Positions 1 through 6,355 of a stretch of DNA of 8,306 bases are shown piece after piece (within the stretch, counting starts at the first letter, position 1; each line of letters starts with the position of its first letter). The stretch spans positions 1 to 8,306 of the forward strand of contig DASXCV010000283.1 of the NCBI GenBank assembly GCA_036491015.1. Direction: 5' to 3'. The notes under the pieces are model-generated. The model worked only from the letters and a program-made list of their open reading frames with translations. It did no database searches and was not told the origin of the DNA. The DNA is from JAICJR01 sp036491015 (GTDB taxonomy: Bacteria; Actinomycetota; Thermoleophilia; Solirubrobacterales; Thermoleophilaceae). Position numbers and translations under genes: made by a program.

Positions 1-336
1 GAACGGGCCCGGCGGGACCGGAGGGATCCGCGCGACCTCGAAGCGACAGGGAAGGTCGCCGGCGCGCTCGCGTGCGATGTCGATCGCGCTCGAGCTCAGG
101 TCCACCCCCAGGTAGGTGCATCCCAGCTCCCGGGTGATGAATCGTCCGGGCCCGGCCACTCCACAGCACAGATCCAGGACGGACACCCCGGGCGCGACGC
201 CGGCCTGAGTGGCCAGCGACCGGATCTCGCCGGCGGTCATGAAGCTCTCCTGTTCGACGTATTCGCCCGGGGGATAGGCCGACGCGCGCGCCCGCGCGAG
301 AGCCTCCACGAACGGTGCGCGTTCGTCCTGCTTCAT
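1..336 (-). CDS. Class I SAM-dependent methyltransferase, N-terminal part (runs off left edge)
   Basis: The reverse strand is open from an ATG at 336-334 to base 1 without a stop, giving 112 residues of a protein whose C-terminus lies outside the window. Motif I of the Rossmann methyltransferase fold is clear at residues 53-64 (VLDLCCGVAGPG). It is followed by the second strand with its acidic SAM-ribose ligand (YLGVDLSSSAI, residues 75-85, Asp79). An N-terminal helical stretch with YVEQESFMTAGEI (26-38) precedes the core. The family uses S-adenosylmethionine to methylate small molecules or other acceptors; the acceptor cannot be read from this part. It is transcribed divergently from the membrane fusion gene, across an 80-base gap. 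The upstream Shine-Dalgarno is weak (a GTGGAA-like stretch). The fold is certain; membership of the same pathway as the neighbours is inferred from proximity. Confidence 0.88.
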   Translation of the reverse strand, partial: MKQDERAPFVEALARARASAYPPGEYVEQESFMTAGEIRSLATQAGVAPGVSVLDLCCGVAGPGRFITRELGCTYLGVDLSSSAIDIARERAGDLPCRFEVARIPPVPPGPF

Positions 337-416
337 GGCCGTTCCACGCCCATGGAGCGCAGGATGGCAGCCCCGGGCAGGGAAGGATCGGCCTGGCGCT
401 CGCGTCATTTCTTGAC
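337..416. promoter_or_regulatory. Divergent intergenic region, probable promoter/operator zone
   Basis: This 80-base gap separates the start codons of the divergent methyltransferase and membrane-fusion genes. It is the only non-coding space in the window able to hold promoters for both. Its right end is a small AT-richer patch in GC-rich DNA, containing a short inverted repeat GTCA-N5-TGAC (404-407 and 413-416) directly before the ATG at 417. No convincing paired -35/-10 elements can be read on either strand, and the ATG at 417 has no good Shine-Dalgarno. The fusion may therefore be read from a leaderless or very short-leader transcript, as is common in actinobacteria. That is inference. Confidence 0.35.
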
Positions 417-2897
417 ATGCAGCCCAACTACGCCGCCGAGAGGCGCGCTACTTCCGCACGCCCCCGGGTACTCACCACGACCACCACCGCCCCGCTGACG
501 GGGCTCATCGCCCCGGTGCTGCTGATCGGCGCGCTCGCCGGGAGCAACGCGCTCGACGGCGTCGGCTTCAGCGCCGCCGGCTGGATAGTCGGGCTCACCT
601 GCGCGGCGACCATGAGCGCGGGACTGGCGCGCGGCCTCTCCTACTACCGCCGCGACCGGCTGGCGCCGGCCGACTGGGTGACGCTGGTCAGGGCGACGTT
701 CGCGATCGGCGTCGCGGCACTGGTCGCGGACTCGTTCACCCGGTCCGTGCCGCTCGGGTTGCTGATGTCTCTCACCGTCATAGCTCTGACACTCGATGCG
801 GTGGACGGATGGGTGGCGCGGCGCATGCAGACGACGGGCGGGTTGGGCGCGCACTTCGACGCCGAGGTCGACGCGTTCCTGATTCTCGTCCTCAGCGTCT
901 ACGTCGCGCGTTCGGTCGGAGCGTGGGTGCTCGTGATCGGGTTGGCGCGCTATGCATTCCTCGCGGCCGGGTGGGCGCTGCCATGGCTGCGCGCGCAGCT
1001 GCCGCCGCGCTTCTGGCGCAAGACCGTCGCTGCGACGGAGGGGATCGTGCTGGCCGTCGCGGCCGCGGACGTGCTGCCGGCGGGCGTGACCCGGGCCGCC
1101 CTGCTCGGCGCGCTCATCCTGCTTGCGGAGTCGTTCGGCCGCGACGTGTGGTGGCTGCGGAGCCACCGGGACGCTCCGCCCAACCGACCGCCGGCGGATG
1201 CGGACACCACCACCACCGGCCAGGGCCCCGGACGGGGACGCGTGCGCGCCGGCCTCGCCGCGGTGCTCACGGCGCTCGCCTTCCTGTTCGTGTGGTGCGC
1301 CCTCGCGGCGCCGGACCAGCCGGTCCTCCTCAAGCCCGGCGCGTTCCTGAGAGTCCCGCTCGAGGGCCTCATCGTGATCGCGTTGGCGCTTGCCCTGCCC
1401 GCCAAGGCTCGACGCTGGCTGGCCTGGGTCGTCGGACCGGTGCTCGCTCTGGTGGTCCTCCTGAAGTTCCTCAACGTCGGGTTCTTCGCGGCCTTCAACC
1501 GGCCGTTCGACCCCTATCAGGACCTGAGCTACGCCGGGATCGGCAGCGAGACGCTGCGCGCATCGATCGGTGGGCCAGACGCGACGCTCGTGTTCGTCGC
1601 GCTGGCGGCGATCGTCGTCGGCCTCCTCGTGTTCATGACCCTTGCGCTGCGCCGGGTGGTGCGGATCGCGGCGGGTCACCGCCAGTGGTCGCTCCGGGTG
1701 ATCGCCGCGCTCGGCGCCGTCTGGGTGCTCTGCTGGGCATTCGGCGCCCACCTCGTCTCCCACGCGCCCATCGCCTCCGCGAACGCCGCCGGCATCGTGG
1801 CGGACGAGGTGAGCGCGCTGCGCTCCGACATCAACGACAAGGCGACGTTCGCCAAGGAGATCAAGCAGGATCGCTTCGCGGGCACTCCCGCCAATCAGCT
1901 GCTCACCGGCCTGCGCGGCAAGGACGTCCTGCTCGCGGTCGTCGAGAGCTACGGCAAGGTCGCGGTCCAGGGCTCCTCCTTCTCGCCGCAGGTCGATGCC
2001 GTTCTCAACAGCGGGAACAAGCGGCTGAAGGCCGCCGGCTTCTCGGCCCGGAGCGGCTTCCTCACCTCGCCGACGTTCGGCGGCATCAGCTGGCTGGCGC
2101 ACTCCACCCTGCAGTCGGGCGTCTGGGTGAACACCCGCCGGCGCTACTCCCAGCTCACGGCGAGCAACCGCTTCACGCTCAGCGACGCGTTCAAGCGGGC
2201 GGGGTGGCGGACCGTCGACGACGTGCCGTCGAACAACCGCTTCTGGGGCCCGGGGAAGTCGTTCTACCACTACGACAAGGTCTACGACCGGCGTGACGTC
2301 AACTACCACGGTCCTACTTACGCCTACGCGTCGATGCCGGATCAGTACGTCTTCTCGGCCCTGCAACGCAACGAGCTCGCGAAGCAGCACCGCCGCCCCC
2401 TCTTCGCGGAGATCGACATGGTGTCGAGCCACACGCCGTGGACCCGCATCCCCACGCTGATTCCCTGGAACAAGGTCGGCAACGGCTCGATCTTCAACCA
2501 CATTCCGGTGAAGCACACGAGCAGGAGCTCGCTGTCGGTGAACGCTGCGTGGGCGTGGTTGCAGAAGAACGGCTCCGCACCGGTACGCGCGGCGTACGGC
2601 CAGTCCATCCGCTACTCGCTGAACACCCTGATCTCGTTCGTCCAGCAGAGCAAGGACAAGAATCTCGTGATGGTCGTGTACGGCGACCATCAGCCCTGGA
2701 CGATCGTCAGCGGGCAGCAGCCGAGTCACGAGATTCCCATCTCGATCATCGCCAGGGACCCCAATGTGATGAAGCGGATCTCCGGGTGGGGCTGGAACGC
2801 CGGCCTCAAGCCCAGCCCGCAGGCGCCGGTCTGGCCGATGAGCGCCTTCCGTGACCGCTTCCTCTCCGCCTTCGGTCCGCAACCCTCGACCCGCTAG
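417..2897 (+). CDS. Membrane fusion: CDP-alcohol phosphatidyltransferase + LtaS-like alkaline phosphatase/sulfatase-superfamily domain
   Basis: An 826-residue protein made of two enzymes. Residues about 27-245 form a polytopic CDP-alcohol phosphatidyltransferase with the complete signature D-x2-D-G-x2-A-R-x8-G-x3-D-x3-D (Asp127, Asp130, Gly131, Ala134, Arg135, Gly144, Asp148, Asp152). Such enzymes displace CMP from a CDP-linked lipid with an alcohol. A charged Pro/Thr-rich linker (about 250-276) leads to a second membrane block of about five helices (277-300, 313-330, 334-358, 388-410, 428-446). An extracytoplasmic domain of the alkaline-phosphatase superfamily follows. It carries VVESYGK (508-514, metal-ligand Glu510), TFGGISWLAHST (553-564, candidate nucleophile Ser558), SSHTPW (671-675 region, His672) and YGDHQP (755-760, Asp757/His758). 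Five helices plus this domain is the LtaS-type layout, so a head-group transferase or hydrolase acting on a phospholipid or polymer outside the membrane is likely. ATG 417 was chosen because the upstream GTG at 315 lies inside the divergent gene. It is the first gene of the operon, 5 bases before the acyltransferase gene. The substrate is unknown. Confidence 0.88.
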   Translation: MQPNYAAERRATSARPRVLTTTTTAPLTGLIAPVLLIGALAGSNALDGVGFSAAGWIVGLTCAATMSAGLARGLSYYRRDRLAPADWVTLVRATFAIGVAALVADSFTRSVPLGLLMSLTVIALTLDAVDGWVARRMQTTGGLGAHFDAEVDAFLILVLSVYVARSVGAWVLVIGLARYAFLAAGWALPWLRAQLPPRFWRKTVAATEGIVLAVAAADVLPAGVTRAALLGALILLAESFGRDVWWLRSHRDAPPNRPPADADTTTTGQGPGRGRVRAGLAAVLTALAFLFVWCALAAPDQPVLLKPGAFLRVPLEGLIVIALALALPAKARRWLAWVVGPVLALVVLLKFLNVGFFAAFNRPFDPYQDLSYAGIGSETLRASIGGPDATLVFVALAAIVVGLLVFMTLALRRVVRIAAGHRQWSLRVIAALGAVWVLCWAFGAHLVSHAPIASANAAGIVADEVSALRSDINDKATFAKEIKQDRFAGTPANQLLTGLRGKDVLLAVVESYGKVAVQGSSFSPQVDAVLNSGNKRLKAAGFSARSGFLTSPTFGGISWLAHSTLQSGVWVNTRRRYSQLTASNRFTLSDAFKRAGWRTVDDVPSNNRFWGPGKSFYHYDKVYDRRDVNYHGPTYAYASMPDQYVFSALQRNELAKQHRRPLFAEIDMVSSHTPWTRIPTLIPWNKVGNGSIFNHIPVKHTSRSSLSVNAAWAWLQKNGSAPVRAAYGQSIRYSLNTLISFVQQSKDKNLVMVVYGDHQPWTIVSGQQPSHEIPISIIARDPNVMKRISGWGWNAGLKPSPQAPVWPMSAFRDRFLSAFGPQPSTR

Positions 2898-2902
2898 CTC
2901 GC

Positions 2903-4045
2903 ATGGATGCAGGTGTAGACCCACATCGCAAACGGCTGGCGGGCCTGGACGGGATCCGCGGCCTGGCCGCGCTCTACGTGGTGATGAACCACATCTTCGA
3001 GCGCACGTTCCCGGGCTACCCGGTGGACAACGCTCCGTTCTGGGCGGGCGTGTTCATCTACGGGCGGTTCGCCGTGGTGGTGTTCATCGTGCTGTCCGGC
3101 TTCTCGCTGGCCCTGTCGCCGGCGCGCCACGGCTGGCGGCTCGACAGCATCGGCCGGTTCGCCTACCGGCGGGCCCGGCGCATCCTGCCCGCGTACTGGG
3201 CCGCCCTCGCCTTCAGCATCGCGGTGGCCTGGCTGATCGTCGCGCCCCCGGGGCAGGGCTTGCCCGGCTCGAAGTCGGCCCTCGTCAACGGCCTGCTCGT
3301 GCAGAACATCGTCGGCGCGCCGAGCCCCAACCGGTCGCTCTGGACGATGGCGGTCGAGGCGCAGCTGTACCTCGTGTTCCCGCTGCTCCTGCTGACGCTC
3401 CGCCGCTACAGCGCCGCCGTCATGATCGCCGCCGTCACTCTTGTCGTGGCCGCGGTGGGGATCGTGGGTCCGCACGTCCCCCGCCTGGACACCTTCGTGA
3501 TCCAGTCCGCGCCCGACCTCGGCGCGCTGTTCGCCATCGGCATCGTGGCCGCCGGGATCGTGGGCGCGAGCAGGGCCCGCCGGTCGTGGCCGTGGGGCTG
3601 GCTGGCGCTCGCCGCCGCGGCGCCCGTGATCGCTGTGATCTGGTGGCGAGGCTCGGCGTGGACGCTCGACCCCAGCCACCTGTTCTGGGTCGACCTCACG
3701 CTTGGCCCGGCGATCGCGTGCCTGCTGGCCGCGCTTGCCACCGGCCACGCGGCGCGGCTCATGCGCTTCCTCGACTCGCGGCCGCTCCGAAAGCTCGGCC
3801 TCTCGTCCTACAGCCTGTACCTGATTCACGGGCCGATCGTGATCGTCGTCTACGAGAAGTTCGTGGCCGAGCGATTCCGCCACGGCCCCGCCGCCTTCCT
3901 CCTCACGACGGTGCTGGTGGTGCCGCTGACGATCGCGCTCTCGCAGGTCTTCGCCGCGCTCTTCGAGACGCCGTTTCAGAGGCGTCGCACCTGGTCCCGG
4001 CCGGCCCGGCGGCACCGCCCGCGGGCGGAGAGGGCGCCGGCATGA
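2903..4045 (+). CDS. Acyltransferase family 3 (OafA/NodX-type) integral membrane O-acyltransferase
   Basis: A 380-residue polytopic membrane protein with the hallmarks of acyltransferase family 3 (Pfam PF01757). The N-terminal LDGIRGLAALYVVMNH (residues 15-30) carries the conserved Arg19 and His30. It is followed by FIVLSGFSLAL (61-71), the basic R-rich loop YRRARRILPAYW (88-99), SLWTMAVEAQLYLVFP (145-160, Glu152) and a C-terminal SSYSLYLIHGP (301-311). About ten hydrophobic segments are present and the tail is short and basic. Family members move an acetyl or other acyl group across the membrane onto sugars of O-antigen, peptidoglycan, lipids or secreted glycosides. Here the acceptor is unknown, but the adjacent phospholipid-type enzyme and the downstream membrane protein suggest an envelope glycolipid or polymer. 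The gene starts 5 bases after the previous stop with no visible Shine-Dalgarno, so translation is probably coupled. Its TGA overlaps the next ATG (ATGA). Confidence 0.9.
   Translation: MDAGVDPHRKRLAGLDGIRGLAALYVVMNHIFERTFPGYPVDNAPFWAGVFIYGRFAVVVFIVLSGFSLALSPARHGWRLDSIGRFAYRRARRILPAYWAALAFSIAVAWLIVAPPGQGLPGSKSALVNGLLVQNIVGAPSPNRSLWTMAVEAQLYLVFPLLLLTLRRYSAAVMIAAVTLVVAAVGIVGPHVPRLDTFVIQSAPDLGALFAIGIVAAGIVGASRARRSWPWGWLALAAAAPVIAVIWWRGSAWTLDPSHLFWVDLTLGPAIACLLAALATGHAARLMRFLDSRPLRKLGLSSYSLYLIHGPIVIVVYEKFVAERFRHGPAAFLLTTVLVVPLTIALSQVFAALFETPFQRRRTWSRPARRHRPRAERAPA
4027..4034 (+). promoter_or_regulatory. Ribosome binding site for the LPG-synthase-TM-like gene
   Basis: The sequence GGAGAGGG lies inside the last codons of the acyltransferase gene, 7 bases before the ATG at 4042. 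It fixes that start and argues against the longer in-frame opening that begins at 2851, inside the preceding genes. Confidence 0.6.
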
Positions 4046-5004
4046 GGCGCAACCTGTGGACATGGGGCCGCTACGTCGGCTCCGCCGCGACGATCGCTGT
4101 CCTGGTCTGGCGGCTGGGCGCGAGCCCGTTCCTCGACGGCATCCGGACGGTCGACGTCCGTGCGCTGGCGGCAGCCGCCGGCCTGGCGCTGCTCACCACC
4201 CTGTGCTGCGCCTGGCGGTGGAGGATCGTGGCCGGCGGCCTCGGCGTGAAGCTGTCGCTGCCGGTCGCGGTGGCGGCGTACTACCGGTCTCAGTTCCTCA
4301 ACGTCACGCTGCCCGGCGGGGTGGTGGGCGACGTCCACCGCGGGGTCAGCCACGGTCGCGACGTGGGCGATGTCGGCCGCGGGCTGCGGGCGGTCGGATG
4401 GGAGCGCTTCGCCGGGCAGGTGGTGCAGGTCGTCCTCACCGTCGCGGTGCTTCTCGTGCTGCCGTCGCCCGTGCGCTCGTCCATGCCGCTGGTGGCGATC
4501 GGGGTCCTCGTGGCGGCCTGTTGCGTCGCGCTCGTGGTCCGGGCGCGCCCGGGTGGCGGCCGGTCTGCGTGGGCGAGGCTCCGGGGCGCCGTGGCCGGCG
4601 ACATCCGCGATGCACTGCTCTCCAGGAGAGCGTGGCTCGGCATAGTGGTCGCCTCTTTGCTGGTCGTGTTCGGCCACGCGGTCACGTTCCTGATCGCCGC
4701 TCGCACGGCGGGCACCACCGCCTCGCTGTCCCAGCTGGCGCCGCTGGCGCTGCTCGTGCTGGCGGCCATGGTGCTGCCGAGCGTCGGTGGCTGGGGACCG
4801 CGCGAGGGCGTGACGGCATGGGCGTTCGGTGCTGCCGGCCTGGGTGCCGGGCGCGGTGTGGCCACCGCGGTCGTCTACGGGGTCATGGTGCTGGTGGCCA
4901 GCCTGCCTGGCGCCGTCGTCCTGGTGGTGTCATGGTCTCGTCGCACACGGCTTCCAGAACGGACCAAGCGGCCGTTCACGAAGAAAGAAGCTGCACATGC
5001 TTGA
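4042..5004 (+). CDS. LPG-synthase TM / AglD-like (UPF0104-type) integral membrane protein
   Basis: A 320-residue polytopic membrane protein with about seven or eight hydrophobic segments. It shows the conserved signatures of the lysylphosphatidylglycerol synthase transmembrane/AglD family (Pfam PF03706): YYRSQFLNVTLPGGVVGDVHRG (residues 80-101 region, with Asn87, Pro91-Gly93 and Gly96-Asp97), ERFAGQ (121-126), and LPSVGGWGPREGV (245-257, with Gly252 and Arg254-Glu255). Only the membrane module is present. There is no MprF-type aminoacyl-transferase domain, so lysyl-PG synthesis should not be assumed. Stand-alone members often sit with polyprenyl-linked sugar or lipid modification genes and are suspected of flipping or presenting lipid substrates; this role is inference. 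The cytoplasmic C-terminal tail is short and basic (about 299-320). It overlaps the acyltransferase gene by 4 bases and the reductase gene by 8, so membrane and soluble genes are translationally linked. Confidence 0.88.
   Translation: MRRNLWTWGRYVGSAATIAVLVWRLGASPFLDGIRTVDVRALAAAAGLALLTTLCCAWRWRIVAGGLGVKLSLPVAVAAYYRSQFLNVTLPGGVVGDVHRGVSHGRDVGDVGRGLRAVGWERFAGQVVQVVLTVAVLLVLPSPVRSSMPLVAIGVLVAACCVALVVRARPGGGRSAWARLRGAVAGDIRDALLSRRAWLGIVVASLLVVFGHAVTFLIAARTAGTTASLSQLAPLALLVLAAMVLPSVGGWGPREGVTAWAFGAAGLGAGRGVATAVVYGVMVLVASLPGAVVLVVSWSRRTRLPERTKRPFTKKEAAHA
4981..4990 (+). promoter_or_regulatory. Purine-rich ribosome binding site for the reductase gene
   Basis: AAGAAAGAAG lies 6 bases before the ATG at 4997, inside the 3' end of the preceding membrane gene. 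It is an unusually A-rich patch for this window. It supports ATG 4997 over the in-frame upstream opening at 4829, which would add an arginine/tryptophan-rich tail with no family resemblance. Confidence 0.55.
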
Positions 5005-5689
5005 CCGCCCCTACACGCTGTTGAGCTGCGCCCTGTCCATCGACGGTTACCTCGGCAGCGCCTCCCCGCGCCGCCTCGAGCTGTCCAACGACGCCGACTT
5101 CGACCGGGTCGACGCGGTGCGCGCCTCCTGCGACGCGATCATGGTGGGCGCGACCACCGTGCGCACGGACAACCCGCGGCTGTTGGTGCGCTCGCAGGCC
5201 CGCCGCGACGAGCGGACGGCTCGCGGACTTCCGTCCTCGCCGATCAAGGTCACCGTCACCGAGCAGGTGCGCTTGGACGCGGGCGCCGACTTCTTCGCCA
5301 CCGGCGAGACGGACAAGCTCGTCTACTGCGCGAGCCACCGCGTGGCCGACGCCCGCACCCGCCTCGGACCCGTGGCCACCGTGATCGACGCCGGCCGGCC
5401 GGTGGAGATGTGCACGATCAGCGAGGACCTCGGCGAGCGCGGCGTGCAGCGATTGATGGTCGAGGGCGGCGGCAAGGTTCACACCCAGTTCCTCACCAAC
5501 AACCTCGCCGACGAGCTGCAGCTGGTGGTCGCTCCCTTCTTCGTCGGCGACTCGCGGGCGCCGCGGTTCGTGAGCGACGGCAGCTTCCCCTGGAACCCCG
5601 ACCGGCGCGCGACGCTCGCCGAGGTCCGCCAGATGGGCGACGTGGTGCTGCTGCGCTATGCCCTCTCGCCGCGATTCCGAACGGACTGA
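4997..5689 (+). CDS. Stand-alone RibD C-terminal-type (dihydrofolate reductase-like) NADPH reductase
   Basis: A 230-residue protein matching the reductase half of RibD/RibG (Pfam PF01872). Landmarks are CALSIDGYLG (residues 11-20), the substrate/cofactor stretch CDAIMVGATTVRTDNPRLLVR (45-65 region), LMVEGGGKVHTQFL (153-166) and APFFVGDSRAPRF (179-191). In riboflavin synthesis this domain uses NADPH to reduce the ribosyl chain of the GTP-derived pyrimidine to ribityl. The N-terminal zinc deaminase domain of bifunctional RibD is absent, as in the archaeal and fungal enzymes that reduce before deamination. The gene lies directly before the GTP cyclohydrolase II gene, whose product would supply the substrate, with a 15-base gap. 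ATG overlaps the preceding stop (ATGCTTGA). A pathway other than riboflavin is likely, since no other riboflavin genes are present; whether the exact substrate is the ribosyl pyrimidine is inference. Confidence 0.9.
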   Translation: MLDRPYTLLSCALSIDGYLGSASPRRLELSNDADFDRVDAVRASCDAIMVGATTVRTDNPRLLVRSQARRDERTARGLPSSPIKVTVTEQVRLDAGADFFATGETDKLVYCASHRVADARTRLGPVATVIDAGRPVEMCTISEDLGERGVQRLMVEGGGKVHTQFLTNNLADELQLVVAPFFVGDSRAPRFVSDGSFPWNPDRRATLAEVRQMGDVVLLRYALSPRFRTD

Positions 5690-5693
5690 CCCC

Positions 5694-5697
5694 GGAG
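5694..5697 (+). promoter_or_regulatory. Shine-Dalgarno site of the GTP cyclohydrolase II gene
   Basis: GGAG lies in the 15-base gap after the reductase stop, with 7 bases between it and the ATG at 5705. It is one of the clearest ribosome binding sites in the window and fixes this start. Confidence 0.65.
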
Positions 5698-5704
5698 CAG
5701 AACG

Positions 5705-6355
5705 ATGCCGCCACTGCCGACAGCGACCATCCGTACCCATTTGCCGGTGCCCCTGCGATTCAGCGACGGGTACACCACGCTCGCCCGGGTGTTCAGCTTC
5801 GACGGGCTCGTGGACGGCCAGGAGCACGTCGCCTTCGGGCTGGGCGATCGCGCCGCGCAGCTCACGTCCGGCAAGGAAGCGGACCCGCCGCTCGTCCGGC
5901 CTCACAGCGAGTGCCTCACCGGGGACGTGTTCGGCAGCCAGCGCTGCGACTGCGGGCCGCAGTTGCGCGAAGCGGTCGAGCGCATCGCCGACTCCGGTGG
6001 CTTCCTGCTGTATCTGCGGCAGGAGGGGCGCGGCATCGGCCTCTACGCCAAGCTCGACGCCTACGCGCTTCAGGACCGGGGCCTCGACACCTATGAGGCC
6101 AACCTGGCGCTGGGCCACCGCGAGGACGAGCGCAGCTACCTCGTGGCCGCGCAGATGCTGCACGCGCTGGGCGTGCCGCGGGTGGCCGTGCTCAGCAACA
6201 ACCCGGACAAGGCGCTGCAGCTTCGCCGGTTCGGCATCACCGTGACCGCCCAGGTACCCACGGGCGTCCACCTGTCTTCGGCCAACGCCCGCTACCTGGC
6301 TACGAAGGCGGGAAGCGGCGCGCACACGCTCGAAATCCCGCTCTCAGCGGCCTGA
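5705..6355 (+). CDS. ribA: GTP cyclohydrolase II, stand-alone (RibA-like)
   Basis: A 216-residue monofunctional GTP cyclohydrolase II, close to the usual length, with no DHBP-synthase (RibB) domain. It opens GTP, releasing formate and pyrophosphate, to 2,5-diamino-6-ribosylamino-4-pyrimidinone 5'-phosphate. The zinc site is intact in HSECLTGDVFGSQRCDC (Cys70, Cys81, Cys83). Other conserved parts are Arg65 in RPHSEC, RQEGRGIGL (105-113), DAYALQDRGLDTYEAN (118-133), DER (141-143, matching E. coli Asp126 and Arg128) and SNNPDK (164-169). Tyr120 aligns with E. coli Tyr105. As I recall, this position is Met in the Streptomyces coelicolor paralog SCO6655, which stops at the formylated product. Tyr here predicts the complete reaction. 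It is the last gene of the plus-strand operon, and its stop overlaps the end of the convergent methyltransferase gene by 12 bases. The context suggests a specialised copy rather than the housekeeping riboflavin enzyme. Confidence 0.95.
   Translation: MPPLPTATIRTHLPVPLRFSDGYTTLARVFSFDGLVDGQEHVAFGLGDRAAQLTSGKEADPPLVRPHSECLTGDVFGSQRCDCGPQLREAVERIADSGGFLLYLRQEGRGIGLYAKLDAYALQDRGLDTYEANLALGHREDERSYLVAAQMLHALGVPRVAVLSNNPDKALQLRRFGITVTAQVPTGVHLSSANARYLATKAGSGAHTLEIPLSAA

Noticed and set aside
315..416. Longer start (GTG 315) for the membrane fusion
   Set aside because: It would overlap the divergent methyltransferase start, and the added 34 residues have no family character. ATG 417 is preferred, although its Shine-Dalgarno is weak.
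412..417. Perfect TTGACA, matching a -35 box
   Set aside because: It overlaps the chosen ATG, and there is no -10-like sequence at the right spacing downstream (435-440 is GC-rich). Use as a promoter would require a start much further inside the gene.
405..2924. An 839-residue open frame on the minus strand covering the whole membrane fusion gene
   Set aside because: Its translation is rich in Arg, Glu, His, Gly and Pro with no domain, as expected for the antisense shadow of a high-GC gene. The plus-strand frame has complete catalytic motifs and membrane helices.
2851..4041. In-frame upstream extension of the LPG-TM-like gene
   Set aside because: It runs through the acyltransferase gene in another frame and gives Arg/Pro-rich sequence. 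The ATG at 4042 has a good Shine-Dalgarno and an ATGA overlap.
4042..5004. Lysylphosphatidylglycerol synthase (MprF) function
   Set aside because: Only the transmembrane module is present; the soluble aminoacyl-transfer domain is missing, so the enzyme name would mislead.
4997..6355. Ordinary riboflavin operon
   Set aside because: No deaminase, DHBP synthase, lumazine synthase or riboflavin synthase is present, and no FMN riboswitch-like leader lies before the genes. The neighbours are membrane lipid, PTPS, GT and methyltransferase genes.
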